Source of the DNA: Haliclona indistincta
Taxonomy: Eukaryota > Porifera > Demospongiae > Haplosclerida > Chalinidae
Direction of reading: 5' to 3'
Assembly (NCBI GenBank): GCA_964017065.1
Contig: OZ024785.1
Coordinates: 11,425,086-11,489,085 of the forward strand
Length of the DNA: 64,000 nt
Part shown: positions 21,108 through 33,537 of the stretch, piece by piece
Layout of the letters: each line of letters starts with the position of its first letter
Position numbering within the stretch: the stretch's first letter is position 1
Translations under genes and position numbers: made by a program
Notes under the pieces: generated by a model
Seen by the model: the letters and a program-made list of their open reading frames with translations, nothing else
What the model was told of the DNA's origin: nothing
Databases searched by the model: none

Positions 21108-22110
21108 TCCAACCAAGCAGCATCTGGCTGCGCGAGAGATTCGATGGGGGAATGGTATTCATCCCAAACGATGATGGCAACAGTTTCGATTTCCCTGATC
21201 CGGAAGATATTCCCACCTCTTTGTAGTTTGTATGTACAGGGCACCTCCAGTCCACCGCAAAGCGCCGGCGATGCCGCAGCACCATCGCGGACTGCCGCAA
21301 ATCAAGTCGTCACCGCTGTTTTGCCTGATCAAGGAGCCTCCGCTGCACTAGCCGCAGAGCAGCCTCATTTCAGGAAGAATGTTCTGCAGCAGTGCAACGT
21401 CAACATAGTCAAAGCAGAATTGGAATGGTGTTTATCAGGAAAACCAAAGTTCACACCACTGGAGCAACTAGTCACGGACGCTTCGACCAATATCAATTAC
21501 ATCTTGTTGGAGGTACAGCGGAAATGGGGGGGGCGACCAGGTCCTGGTAACAGGCCGCGACGGACTCAAAATAGAAGACAGCTCTGGGACACAAGGTATC
21601 CATGATGAGCTTGGGTTCCTGGCTGATAGCGAAGAAGGAGACAATGTAGAGCAAATAGTGACTGGGTAAGTATTTCAAATACTTTATGATTATAATAATA
21701 ATGTGGGTTCCTAAATAATAGCGAAGGAGAAGGAGACAATGTAGAGCAAGTTCGTGGACAGTCCCATCCCCAAGGAGCAGTAGGTGAGTTGGATATAGAC
21801 GTACAGAACTGCTTTATAATTTGTATTCAATTCAGAGAATGATGTGTCAGGTGTTGTTAGTGGTCGTGGATCCCCAAGGAGCAGTAGGTGAGTTGGATAT
21901 CCATTATATATAGTTAATACAGGAGTTAAAGTTAATCACTGGTGCAAAAGAAATGATGGAAGCATGGAAGCAACAGAGAGATGATATGTTGGTCTATTTT
22001 AAAACAACTGGGTCGAGAAAGATTAAAAGCAAATTGTCTAAGATGGAAAAAGAGATTGCCTTGGATAGAAATCAAGGATTACTACTCCATTGACGCCTTA
22101 GTGACATCGC
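21108..22110 (+). pseudogene. Multi-exon acidic/low-complexity protein, frameshifted, family unknown
   Basis: About 21108-21220 reads SSIWLRERFDGGMVFIPNDD, FDFPDPEDIPTS. A second exon begins after TATGTACAG at 21239 (Ala/Pro/Ser-rich, then FRKNVLQQCNVNIVKAELEW and FTPLEQLVTDASTNINYILL). At the G-run 21526-21533 the sensible frame shifts: DQVLVTGRDGLKIEDSSGTQ and LADSEEGDNVEQ follow in another frame. Later small exons (21720-21785, 21835-21885) repeat EGDNVEQ and SPRSSR-like text, and 21920-22095 encodes GAKEMMEAWKQQRDDML, a helical segment. The homopolymer shift could be a sequencing error. No domain recognised. Confidence 0.4.
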
Positions 22111-22849
22111 CGGCACCAAAATCAAGATCATCCATCCAGGTTTCTTACTCTGTAAGCAGAGTAATATATTTTAAACATCCCACACTCCACTAGGCTACCT
22201 ATTTCTGTTACATGCCTTCACAATAACTTAAACAAGAAATCTAATCAGTAATTTTACTTAAATGCTGCTCAAATGTAGTCCCACTCAGTTGTCTCGTAAG
22301 TCAAGTTGCACATTTTCAGCATTATTGTACATCCAGGTGACATAGTAAATCATTATGCAGAATATGCTATTGATTCTGAACATGAAAAGTCTTCAAACTC
22401 TCTCTTCTCTCAAGATAATTACACCAACCTAGGTTTGTAATAATGACAGCCATATATACAACGGCAACAATTGGTGTCTCCATGAAAGTTAATTGTATTA
22501 CTCTTTTCTTGTACATGTCTCATCAGATGGACACAGTATGTCCACTCAAGACAGTCCCACTTTAGTTGGCTACTTGACGCCCGAGTAGCTGTGTTTATAT
22601 TGAGGGCATGTGGCATTTCTGTCAGATTTGCAGGGTGGCTCTAAAAGGAGGAACGAGGAAATAAGAAATGGGAAACGGAAATGAGGAAACGGAGAAATGA
22701 TGAGATAATGTGATGAAGCTATAATCTATTTCTATTTCACTAATCTATTTTTAAAAAGGCAATTATAATTATTAAAAATTCTTGTTAATTTTGCATGTTT
22801 TGTATGAGTTTGGTCATTGGTATCATCATCACCTACAAAGGTATAATAT

Positions 22850-23385
22850 TAATCGAGCTGACAAGGGTTCAAGGTTGGGACCTACTGTCTACGACACTGT
22901 TGCAGTCGAAGGGATCAGTGTCGAAGCATTAATCGACACTGGATCGCCAGTGACTATCGCTTCTTTAGAGTTTATGTAGATGGTTCTCAAAAGCAACCGA
23001 CCTAAGGAACAGACAGATGCACAGTGGATGAAATCTACTCGCAAGAAGCTCAAAGATCCTGATGATATGCTGAAGAATTATGGCAGACACCGTTTTGACT
23101 TGATCGCCCAGTTTGAACTCACTTTGTCCAGGACAGTATCAGCTGATCACTACCATTCTAGCGCTAAAGGATGCACCAAACGATCTGTTGTTAGGTACTG
23201 ATGTACAACCACAGTGGGAAGCGGATCCCTTGGGAGAAGTTTCTCTTAGATGATGTGTTACTGAGTACGAGGGCCGAAAGTCGAGTACCCTACCCGAAGG
23301 GCTACTGGGACCGGTGGGTTGAAATCTGGCGTAAGAGGTTTCCGAGGATGAACCAGACGAAACATGCTCCTACCGCCAGATAAAG
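22850..23385 (+). pseudogene. Retroelement aspartic-protease remnant
   Basis: VEGISVEALIDTGSPVTIAS (about 22911-22965) is a retropepsin active-site block (LIDTGSP), followed by a TAG stop at 22977-22979. About 200 bp later, in another frame, LALKDAPNDLLLGTDVQP supplies the second retropepsin landmark (hhLGxD). Thus at least one stop and one frameshift separate the halves. Reverse transcriptase is not found downstream. It is a remnant of an LTR-type (Ty3/gypsy-like) pol region, long inactive. Confidence 0.6.
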
Positions 23386-24344
23386 GAGGATAGTGGGCCT
23401 CGAAATGCTGGTTAGCATTTAATGCACGTATGCTCTTTTACCATACCTACGAGCGAGTGCTCCTCCGGCTAGAGCACGTCGTTTTCAGGGTCATTCATCT
23501 CTGTTTCACCTTGAGCTTGATCTCCTAAAATAGTCATTACTATTATAGTGTTATTAACAAAAATTACTATAACCGTCTCCAACCTCAATCGTCTTCATTT
23601 TCCTCTTCTTGCGCTTGCTCGCTTCCCAAATCTGCATCATCTGGATTATATTTTTCACAGACAGCATGATCAACCTACTTAATCAACACGTTACACGTAC
23701 CCTTTGCAGTTAATGATCTTAGCCTGTGGTTGTACTTAGTCTGGTTCGGTTTGACACTGCCTCCGGATCAGGATCACTGAAATATGTCTTGTAGGGCCCA
23801 CGAAGCATTGCCATAGCTCCTAAATAGTACGATGCTTGAAGAGCTGGTTGACTGTTGAAACACAAACTGGCTGCAGCTGCAGTACTGCTAAGCTGCGCTC
23901 ATGTATGCACCACTAGTAATTCATGCATGCGTGCCTCGATTGGCTTGCAGCTGAATCAGATACGCACGCTATAGCTACTACAGACAACATCTCCATCATC
24001 TTCATCTAGCTCTCTCTCGATATGCCACGAAATCGAACACAGCAGTGAAAAAAGCCGCGTATGTTCAGATAAGTAGAGTGTACTTAAGTGCCAATTAGTT
24101 ACGATACACTAATCTTATGTGGTCCTATCATTATGTAAGCAGTCTTAAGTGCATGGTTCTTGTTCTCAAGTGGTCCTATGTACACAAGATTAAGTGGCAT
24201 GCATGGAGTAGGTACTTAACGTATTGTATTATATATAAGGATTACTTGTACATGTAGGTTTCTACAACGTCAAATATCATGACGATGGTGTCCTAAAGGT
24301 CCTAAATGAGGATGAAATAGAATTTTTGACTTTTTTTGACGTTA

Positions 24345-24873
24345 GGGCTGCTATGCATTTAATTGTACATCTTGTCAAGAAGCAAGAAAAATACTAGATA
24401 TCCTGCAAAGCAACATAGATGTAATGCAAGCGCAGTCTCCTCCCCCTCCCACTCCCAGTATGCCGTCTCCTCCCACTCCCAGTGATTCTATGCCGTCTCC
24501 TCCCACTCCCAGTGATTCTATGCCCACTCCCAGTGATTCTATGCCGTCTCCTCCCACTCCCAGTGATTCTATGCCGTCTCCTCCCACTCCCAGTGATTCT
24601 ATGCCGTCTCATTCTATGCCGTCTCCTCCCACTCCCAGTAGTGATTCTATGCCGTCTCCTCCCACTCCCAGTATTCCTATTGACTATACTAAGATATATT
24701 TTACACTACATCCAGACTGTTACCCATTACCACGGCCACTATCATTACCATCTACAACATACACTAAAATAGATTTCCAACGCACTGACGCTCTACACAC
24801 ATTCACACAGCACATTAAGGAAGAAAATTATCTAAGGATCAGAGTAGAGATTGGAGGTTTATGTACTCTTTGA
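24345..24873 (+). CDS. Exon encoding a Pro/Ser-rich tandem-repeat protein
   Basis: Open from a TTAG acceptor near 24345: GCYAFNCTSCQEARKILDIL, a C-x2-C pair and a helix like the CKNC/coil part of the BEN-type gene at 13.8 kb. Then come about eight decapeptide repeats PSPPTPSDSM and a non-repetitive tail (LHPDCYPLPRPLSLPSTTY, HIKEENYLRIRVEIGG) ending TGA. The antisense frames over the repeats are shadows. No start codon or partner exons were established; possibly a relative of the coiled-coil/BEN family with an expanded linker. Confidence 0.4.
24435..24690. repeat. 30-bp coding minisatellite
   Basis: Unit ccgtctcctcccactcccag plus tgattctatg, about eight copies, some shortened in multiples of three (for example 24521-24540), so the frame is preserved. 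Confidence 0.93.
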
Positions 24874-25848
24874 TCCTTAGGTCATTTTCTTCCTTACTAA
24901 TTTACCAATTGACTCATTTATGCAACTAATAGTGTGATATATATGATTTATTATAAGAGCGAGCATAAAACATGCTAAGCAGCCAAGTACTTTTCAATCA
25001 GGTTTAGATTTTCCATTCCTTCCCCACTGCGTCATTTAGTGTTTCACTTGACAGATTTATTGAAAATTGAGGTATGATAACTTCATTGATGTCAACTTCA
25101 TCACTAATGGATACAGGTCCACTCCAAACAATGCCATACAATTCCCAATCAGCTGGCTGCATCATCTGTGTCAATGTATAATAGTGTATGTATTGTACAT
25201 GTTGTACATGTATAGGTTACTGTTGCTTGCTCAAGTAGTCGATCATTGGAATTAGTAGTAGCATGCTCAGTGAGACCCAGTATCCAGTAAATAATGGTTG
25301 TGTATTTTATGATCGTTGGTTGTGTTTATCACACTAGGGTTGCCCAGACCTAACTGTATCAACAATTAAGGATAATGTCATACTCAACATAGGAGAAGTG
25401 AGGTTGTTGCAAGTAACTGTATTATTATTACTGATTGTCAATAGCTCAAGAAGAGATCATGGCGGGACAATGCCACAATGAACACAGTTGAGTTGGACAA
25501 GATTTCTGATAGTGATCTGGGTCAATTGCTCGGCTATATGGCTGCTTATGTGGCGTACCATATATATGTCCTCCGGCCATCTTCTGACTGCTTGTAGAGT
25601 GGTGGACCATATAGAGTCTCAGCATGCACTGTAGAGTAAACTGGAGAGAAGGAGGGGGAGAAATGGAGGGTGGTTGCTATAAATTATTAGATCCAAGCAT
25701 TGATAATCTTGTCACAAAGCCCAGTAAGTTGCATGCTTTTACTAGCACATGTACATCAAACTGACTACCAGTTTTTGTGTAAAATTACCAAAATTAGATT
25801 TTTTAATAGCACAAGTGCCCAAAATGATATACATGAATTACAAGTGCC

Positions 25849-26275
25849 TAACATGGATGATGATGTGGAGTGGCTCAGAGTGAATTTAGAATTATTTGAA
25901 GATGACACGGATGATGAAGAAGAGGATTGTGAAGATGATGCCGACGGCCCAAGTCGAGATAATGATGAGCCGCATTTACGATGGCTCCAGCGAGACGGTG
26001 AGCTGCATACTAGCAACTAGCCAGTAACTTATTTAATAGCTCTGCCTATGAAGGAGTATCCCTAGTCTTGGGAGCATTGGAGTCCCACGTGGGACCCCGA
26101 TTCGACCCTTGGGTCCTAGTGTGGACGACAGCTATCGCGATGACGGCTGCTTCCAGACGGAGGACCAAAGGGAGCATTACTTTAAAGCACTGGACTTCGA
26201 GGATATTTTTAACAATCCACGGGGTCTCTTTGGTCCTTCGTCTGGTCCTCCGCCAGCCAAGAAACTTCGCTTGGT
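25849..26275 (+). CDS. Acidic exons of an unrecognised protein
   Basis: 25853-25999 reads MDDDVEWLRVNLELFEDDTD then a run of Asp/Glu, ending at a GTGAGC donor. 26070-26274 encodes PSVDDSYRDDGCFQTEDQRE, ALDFEDIFNNPRGLFGPSSG and a basic end (AKKLRL) before GTATGT. These resemble the acidic N-terminal half of a nuclear protein. They precede the pogo fragment and the 'LPGRIPGYKR' fragment on the same strand, but I cannot show one transcript. Confidence 0.4.
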
Positions 26276-26544
26276 ATGTTTAGTTGTGTACATTTCCCTG
26301 CAGTATGATGATGGTGGTGCTGCTAGTGCAGAAGAAAACTAATAACTATGTTACTCTTCTAATTAGCTGTTACTTGTAAAATTAATCAATGTTTTTAAAC
26401 CTTTTTGATTATTATTGTTATTGCAGCATTCCACGCTCCTTACTCTCTGAAGAGGCTGTGCACCTTCAAGTTGTTAGTAAACAAAATAAAATAAATTATA
26501 AGCTTTATTATGACAATCAATCAATATTATTTTAATTATTGTAC

Positions 26545-26990
26545 ATAGGTATTGCAGGAGTTAGGCTTTGGGCTAACAAGAAAAATAGTAGGTGATGTAG
26601 ACCATGACTACCTAAAGGATAAAGACCATCCGAATCCTTTTACTGGTGGGAGGCCTGGACGAGAATGGCGGGAAAGCTTTTTGAAATGATGGTCAGCAAA
26701 GTACAACATCTCTCTATCAAAAGGGCTACGGCTGCGGATGAAGAAACCATCACTAGTTGGTTTGATGCTGTAACTGCTTTCTTTAAGATCAGATTAATGA
26801 AGCACGGCCCATTTTCTTCTACGATTGCAGAACGGATTTGGAACTGTGATGAGACAGGTTTCTGTTTGGCAGTAACTTCTTGACAAGGTCTTAGCAAAGC
26901 ATGGTGCCCGGACTGTGCATGAGACAACTGGAGGATCAAGCAGGTCGTACATCACCGTTCTTGCATGTGGTTCAGGTGCTGGATGTGCAT
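26545..26990 (+). pseudogene. pogo/Tigger-like DDE transposase fragment
   Basis: VLQELGFGLTRKIVGDV and NPFTGGRPGREWRESFL precede, in another frame, ADEETITSWFDAVTAFF, STIAERIWNCDETGFCLAVT and a TGA at 26881. Then a third frame gives KVLAKHGARTVHETTGGS- and YITVLACGS-like text. The IWNCDETG block carries the first catalytic Asp of pogo-type DDE transposases, and the upstream part matches their linker after the CENP-B-type DNA-binding region. At least three frame changes in 450 bp show an inactive relic. The remaining two acidic residues are not present. Confidence 0.7.
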
Positions 26991-27039
26991 TACCACTACT
27001 CACAGTGTGAAATTTGACAAAGCAGTAGACTCCTACAGC

Positions 27040-27350
27040 ATTGTTATTACCTGTTTCCAGTTATGTACTGAAGACCATGCCGTTCTGTTACCAGGACGTA
27101 TCCCTGGGTACAAGCGTTCAGACCTGCAACTGCTTCCTTGTTCTACAACTCCATCTTCGGTCTAGAGACAGTACAGCAGCGCTTGTGAGCTTGCTCACCA
27201 CAGGACAGTAGCCTACAGCACTTGTTGCAACACATGGAGGACATTACTACCAATGGTCTTGCCAGCAAAACCAAGAACTGACCTCTGTCCTTTTTGTCAC
27301 GCCAGAACAGGATTGCTGAGAGCGAGCAACCTAACAGATGGAGAGAAGTC
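27040..27350 (+). pseudogene. Decayed relative of the gene at 10911-19965
   Basis: LCTEDHAVLLPGRIPGYKRS and DLQLLPCSTTPSSV align with HLPGRIPGLKKTDIQLLPCH in that gene. A TAG at 27163 interrupts. In a shifted frame TCCNTWRTLLPMVLPAKPRT and DLCPFCHARTGLLRASNLTD follow, including a C-x2-C-H cluster, showing what the family has further downstream. The copy begins abruptly after the pogo relic. Confidence 0.55.
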
Positions 27351-27654
27351 ACAGGTAATAATTTCAATAATAGTGCTGTCGCTAGTCGAATACACGTGCC
27401 CTGCCTTTCGTAGGTATGAAAATTGTTGTGCATGCGCATTAATGACACATGCTGTGCTTAGCTCTGTAGCTGTCGCTAGCGCGCTGGATGATAAGGATGA
27501 CAGAAGAGAGTAAGAAAATCATGTATTCTAATGCATAGCTTTTACTGTCTTTCCACTTAGATCAACAGCAGGAGATGGTGGAGTGGCAGAAGATTTATTC
27601 GAAGGTATGATTCAGTGTTAAGTTACATAAACCTTGCACCTCACCATTACATGA

Positions 27655-27778
27655 TGATTGGGAGGAAATATGGAATGAAAGAGATGACGCTGCTCCACCA
27701 TTTCCTGCCGATATTGCTACTAGAGAGGAGAGAGGCAATGAGGCCGAAGAAGTTGACGGTTTGGATGATTCTGATTAA
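27655..27778 (+). CDS. Small acidic terminal exon
   Basis: Open frame DWEEIWNERDDAAPPFPADI, then REERGNEAEEVDGLDDSD and TAA. Composition is clearly protein-like, but the gene it ends is not identified; an open stretch at 27365-27605 may precede it. Confidence 0.35.
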
Positions 27779-28909
27779 TTAATACCACTAAAACTTATCA
27801 TGTGAAACATAATTTTAAGAATAAATTTACATCAAATAAGCAGCTAAAATATACTGGAAAGACAGTTTGCTCATCAACTAAGTAGCTGATTATGTACTAG
27901 CCAACACTACAGCAGCACCTTCCTTGTCACAAGCATCTGACAGTGTAAAATGATAGCCAATTTTACAAGTTGAATTTTCAGCTTAACAAAATGTATCCAT
28001 CGCTAATTCAAAGGCAGGTGCCTTCTGCGTCCACGACCTCTATAAGAACACTAGCTGTGTTCGCAATAGGTGAACATGATTCACACTAGTATCTAAGACA
28101 GACAAGACCGTCCTCTCCATAGTGACTGACAAACAGAACCAGCTAAATCAATGTGACAACTGACTTAATAATTATTGCAGTGCATTGTAGCCTGTGATGA
28201 TTCTTGACAGTATTTTTGACTAGTATTACGACTGATGTATCAGAAAACCCGCACTGATGTAAGTTTATTGTCAGAGATTGGTGAGGCAAGATACAGATCA
28301 GGTTTTTACATCTAAGAGCCTTCAGACCCTTCAAATGTGTAAGTTAAAATTAGCAATCACATTTACAACTTGATAATCAACTGTTTGGACGACTCGCGGC
28401 GACTATTGCGTTAGCACATTCAAGCTGTAAATTCTGAGGAACCTGCACGCATGAAGCAAACAAGAGAGAGAGGTGAGCCAACTCGTGCACTATGATGTCA
28501 ACTCAGTTCCACTGCAATCACCACTGAACCTCTAATCGTGTAAATGTAGATATCTGACATCATGAACTGCCCGTTCAAGTGCACGTATTGCTTCGTAAAA
28601 AAACTGGAGCTGGATGACGGTACCAAACGCTCAACCACTCTTCTCTTCATTTATAATTATTTATAATTACTGTTTCTGCTGGCATGAAGCACTGGCCATT
28701 TCTGTTGGGGCCGACCCGATGACCCGCCGATCCACCCCGAGGGGTGGCATGTACTAGAGGAATTTAGGAACTCCATTCCCACCAACAAAGATGGGATGAG
28801 TAATATGTTTGAGTTTCTGAACTACTCCGACAATTTCCAGGCAGCGTGCCCAAAACACAAGATGCCACCTTTGATTCTAGCGGATGGCTAAGAAATTTCG
28901 CTAAGAAGG

Positions 28910-29492
28910 TTGACGAAAATTTTAGTAAACTTGCACGTTCACATAGGTCATCTGCCAACAATTGCATCAGTATACAAATGCTTGCGAGAGTACATTTTGA
29001 CTAGAATGGTCGAAACCATTGGTTTTGAGTGTGTTGTCAACGTGAAATCCATCACTTTTTCGAAAGATCGGAATACCACAGCTTTCTGGGTTCAAACGGG
29101 AAATGTGCGTCGAACAGCTGAAGCAGAAGGCTCCCACACTGTAAAACCGCTCTTCAGCAAAAGTTATCACTGTAACCGGTTGAAAAAAGATAAAAGGAAT
29201 TACCCAGGAATGTGCACGGTACTTCTAAAAGAACGAAAACGAGAAATGGTTGGAGTAAAAAACTATGCTTTTTACTTCTCGTTTTCATGAACAGATGGGA
29301 AAAGGCTAAGAGCTAACTCCGACTTGAGGAGTGAAAGAAACTTTTACTCTAACTACTCAACATACAGTATCCTCCAAACGGACAGGAGGTTAGTCAGCAA
29401 TATCCAACTGCAGATGATGACAATGAGTCAGATCTGTCACCTGTAAACTATCCAGAAGACTCTATGCTTATTAGTGATGATTGTGATTATTA
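28910..29492 (+). CDS. Unrecognised ORF (126 aa) plus short downstream exon
   Basis: 28910-29290 encodes a Lys/Arg-rich protein with a Cys/His-free core (TIASVYKCLREYILTRMVET, VNVKSITFSKDRNTTAFWVQ), ending FSFS and TGA. A later open block (about 29370-29492: GQEVSQQYPTADDDNESDLS, ending DDCDY and TAG) is acidic. No domain recognised and the two may be unrelated. Confidence 0.35.
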
Positions 29493-31260
29493 GCTCCTAG
29501 AGCTTCGTACAATCTATGAAAAAATGTTTGCAACATCTGCTTCATTCTTGCGATACGGCCACATCTAAACGCCAGTCGGAAGAAATGATGCTGTATGATT
29601 CCGACCAAGCTAACCACGCACAGCATTACAGCTGCTGCAGTACACCACACTACCTTCCCAGCGTTCGCACACTCTGAAGATGAACAAAAGCACACGATTA
29701 AAGCAGCATATTGTGATGATGACGTACTCCAAAACTCAGTTCCTGAAGACTTAGTTCCTGAAGACTTAGCTGAAAATCACTCTTCTTCTAGTACTCCTGT
29801 TCAGCCTTCTCTTCAACACGATCCCACTCAACTATCGCCTTTTATACTAGCGTCAGCACTCTCTTTGGATAGTGTTCTCTAGAGGCAGTCCTGAGGTTTT
29901 CTTATCTAAACTATTTATTGCTCAGAGGTCTAAGGTAGGTATTAAAGTATGAATGAATAATCTTGCTTAGCACTGTTTACTTAAGCTGCTTTTGGCAACA
30001 TTTTTACAAAAAAAAGCATAGATGACAAACACGTTCAACCCCATTGTTGAATCTGTGCTAGAAACTTGGCAGGGTGGCATAGACCACAGTAACACACACT
30101 AAAACTGCTTGAAGAGGCATTTGGTGTTAGTGAAGCCAAAGGCCAGCCTGAAGCCCATGCACCCTCCCAAGTTCTTCAACAAATGCTATCTGACAGCACA
30201 GTGAGTTACTGAGACACTGAGACCAGCTGTCAGCCGTTTGAGTGGACGAGTCATAGTGATGACAACAGCGATGTTTGCACCATCATTGAAGCCAAGGAGG
30301 AAGACCAATAAAGCAGAGAAGTGGCGGCTGACAACCCATGGTAATACAGCACATAAAAGGGCTAGCAGGGAAGTGTCTCAGTGGAGGATAAACCCAGACT
30401 TTTCGTAGAGCCTGAGAGTGTAGACATAAAAATCTGCTCAGACAAAGCTCCGTTGATGAAACATCCTTACCAGACTATCTCCCGTTGTACAACAGCTACT
30501 TGAAGGCCTGCAGCTCCACTGTCCAGTTTGCCATCAGTTTATCCATCTAGGAAAGCTGGTAGAACACCAACAGAGTGACTGTAAAGACATAATACATGTG
30601 CACGAACCAACAGCACACAAGATCAACAGCCAACCAGCCAGTGCACCACCGACTGCATTGGCATTTTCATTATCGCAAACAGATAATACAAGCTTTCTTA
30701 CTGAGTTTCTGCCAATCAACAGCAAAAATCACATCGCTTCTTATGCGTGTCGGATATTGTAGGTGTGTTAATGTGCACAGGTGATATTATCATAGGTGAT
30801 GTGAGTGATTGATTGATATAAAATTATGACTTTAATAGTCCTCTTGAAATTTAGTTATTGGCTTTTCACAAATCAAATTATTAACAACCATTGTCACCAT
30901 ATAACATGTTGTGATGATACACAGTATCACAAAGCAGCATTATCACAACACACACATTCACTGACTATACAAATTCAAGATCATTGAGAATGTGTTCAAT
31001 GTCTTTCTGAGGATCTACAGCACAGTACGCTTACTGCAAATTACATACCACAGGATGAACAAGTAAAGCAGTGTAAGAACGAGATGAAGAAGGGATTTGA
31101 ACGAGAGGATGGGCCTTTTGTTAAGCATCTGGATATTGCACTATCTTCCTTTAATGTCCAACGGCATAATTATTCAGGAGGGAAATTAATAGGGAATCAT
31201 GTCCATCGTTGTCTCAAGGTATAACAATAATAGACCAAAATACATAAAAATAATGACTGG

Positions 31261-31600
31261 GTGTCACCTCACGGTTTAGAGAGCGAGCTGTATAGCTGGC
31301 GCATGAAGTGGCAACGACATCTGGCAGAGCATGGCGAGAAGTCGCTTCCACATACACTTGAGAAAACTCTCAGGCAGATCAGTTCTATGTACCCCAATAT
31401 TTCTGCCATGGTACGCCTGGTTGCCACTCTTCTTGCCACTACCTGCTCGGCAGAGAGGTCATTCAGCAGCCTGAAGAGAATAAAACACCATTCAGAGCTA
31501 CTATGGCAACCAGGTTGTCTGGACTGTCAGGTATATTGTCCATTGAGACATGCTTTTCAATGTCGAAGCAGCCGTGGATGAATTCGCCATGTGCCATCCA
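31261..31600 (+). pseudogene. hAT transposase C-terminal dimerisation fragment
   Basis: LEKTLRQISSMYPNISAMVR followed by LVATLLATTCSAERSFSSLK is the hAT C-terminal dimerisation block (the S-x-ERSFSxLK signature). Immediately after RIKHHS one base is missing; the expected RATMATRLSGLSGILSI continues in the next frame. Upstream catalytic parts are not recognisable in 29.9-31.2 kb, so it is a relic. Confidence 0.75.
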
Positions 31601-32094
31601 AGATGGTAGATACCCTGAGCGAATCTCAAGATTAACGTTAAGATTTTGCGTGCACACCTATCTCTCCCCATTTTTGGACACGAGGCTGCACACAACCTTT
31701 AAACTATGTGGAACACACTCTGAAGCACGATTTGCAGAGATTGACAACTGAGTGTTAAGCCACAACCCGTTGAGAACCTCAAATTTTGTATAATAGCTAT
31801 TAGACTACAGTACACAAGACACATACAGTTGTGACTTCAGTTTACTATTAGCAATGTCAGGATTTGACGAAAATCGTTCCTTTCTACCGGCAGCTATAGT
31901 GGCGTGCATCTTATGGATGACGATCCTTCGTTGCTGTCACAGGTTGATCATACCAATAGATCTATGACTTTGAACAACTTAGATATCGAGCCAACAAATT
32001 CGGTGGGCAACGCTATTCTTGGGGGAATCAAGAGTATGTTCATTTCTCATTGTAGGCGATGTACTTCTCCAGGATATATTCTGAGGAACTAATG

Positions 32095-32320
32095 CAGGTG
32101 TAGATGAAAACCTGGGCAATGGTGCTGTAATCGGAGACTGGTGCAAAGATGAGCTTGCTCTTGGAGACGTGTGTGAAGGTGAGCTAGCGTCTATTAAAGA
32201 ACGTTTAGGAGACTGGCGCAAAGGTGAAACATCTCTCAGAGGAGGCAAATCTGGAGACTGGTGTAAAGGCGCACCATGTGTTGGAGACTGATGCGAGGGT
32301 GATGTCTCTCTTGAGGGTGC
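32095..32320. repeat. Degenerate tandem repeat around ggagactggtgcaaagg
   Basis: Five spaced copies of ggagactggtgcaaaggtga with 30-45 bp periods, all multiples of three. Both strands are open here (minus strand gives SPxHQSP-type repeats), so I do not call a protein. Confidence 0.7.
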
Positions 32321-32706
32321 AGGGGCAATGATAACCAAGAAGATAAAAAAGAAGGTGATGTGACTGCATTCTTTTTGACATAATTATTTTATTAGGCAAC
32401 AATGATCTAAGAGCCGATGGCAATCACAGCACAGTCTAATACAGGGAGTGCTAATCAAGCACGGTGAATAGAATACGGTGAACTACAATCAAATAATCTC
32501 TAGCTACGAGTGTGACAGGAAACACATTGTGATTTGAACACAACCAACAAAATGCTACAATTCAAAAAATTTAAAAATGAAAATATTTTAAATACCACAG
32601 TGATAAGATTAAGAACGACTGTGACAATATCAGCAGCTAATGGCCTGCTAATGGCTAATCATTAGGACGATTAGCCCGTGGCATTAACGGAACTAAGGAA
32701 CTTAGG

Positions 32707-33315
32707 ATGTCAATAATGGCCTACAAATTGGCCCCATCAAAAGTGTTTAGTGGAGAAATTGTCTCGGTTTCAAATATAATATTGGGAACAACTTTTGTGG
32801 AATTTCAACAAGTTTTGTGTAGCATACAGCCAGCGAAGCCAGTTTCACTTGAAAATTTCGGAGATAAACCAGTTGATGGTTATATTTCTGCCATTGTCAC
32901 CTCATTCGAACACTTACAGAAAGCAATGCTTAATCTTCGTATAAACGAATCCTGTGGCTATCCCATGTTGGGTATGAAATATGGGATAATATGCAACTTG
33001 TTAACTTTTTTGAGAGGCACTACATATCGAGCTGAAATGGAATATCCTGTTGTAAGAAGAAAATTGAAAGGAAGGAACCCTGCATGTGATGTAGCTTTAG
33101 TAATTGAAAGGGCAGAAGATCTAACTCCATGTCTTCTTTGTGAATACAAGCCAAAAGTTATGAGCTTAGTAGAATTGATCGAAGGGGATCAGTTTGTTGA
33201 AATCCTTTTACAAGCATTTTATTGCCTCAAATACCATAAAGTCGAGTCAGTATATCATTGTTTGACGGATTTAACGACTTATAACTTCTTCTGCACAGCT
33301 TTGCTAGCTCTCTAG
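32707..33315 (+). CDS. 202-aa single-exon protein, candidate PD-(D/E)XK nuclease fold
   Basis: An uninterrupted frame from ATG 32707 to TAG 33313. Residues about 135-165 read ACDVALVIERAEDLTPCLLC then EYKPKV: an Asp at the end of one strand and E-x-K on the next, the core of the PD-(D/E)XK restriction-endonuclease-like fold. The segment after it (QFVEILLQAFYCLKYHKVES, then VYHCLTDLTTYNFF) has the helix with Gln/Glu and the strand expected next. N-terminal half is of unknown type. Similar 'EYKP' proteins appear to be multi-copy in sponge genomes. No introns or neighbours in an operon-like arrangement. Function is not established; some proteins of this fold are effectors or element-encoded nucleases. 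Confidence 0.5.
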   Translation: MSIMAYKLAPSKVFSGEIVSVSNIILGTTFVEFQQVLCSIQPAKPVSLENFGDKPVDGYISAIVTSFEHLQKAMLNLRINESCGYPMLGMKYGIICNLLTFLRGTTYRAEMEYPVVRRKLKGRNPACDVALVIERAEDLTPCLLCEYKPKVMSLVELIEGDQFVEILLQAFYCLKYHKVESVYHCLTDLTTYNFFCTALLAL

Positions 33316-33537
33316 CACTACATGTAGCTACCTGCACTGTATCACTGCTCTTGTTCATTCTTGGGAAATATTATTTTCCTTTTGCTTTTCAGAGTCCTGG
33401 GTTTTATCTGGAACCATGCACATGCATTGAGCAATGGCAGTCTCCATTGCTTTGGTGGAGGTAAGGGAATTACGACGCACACATTGCTTGTGTGGTATCA
33501 TTATTTCAGTACTATTAAATGTACTTTTTTATAATAG

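Noticed and set aside
24375..24612. Minus-strand Gly-rich ORFs (GGDGIESLGV repeats)
   Set aside because: Antisense of the Pro/Ser coding minisatellite, no independent support.
31979..32338. 119-aa minus-strand ORF rich in SPxHQSP
   Set aside because: Produced by a degenerate tandem repeat open on both strands; neither strand has supporting motifs.
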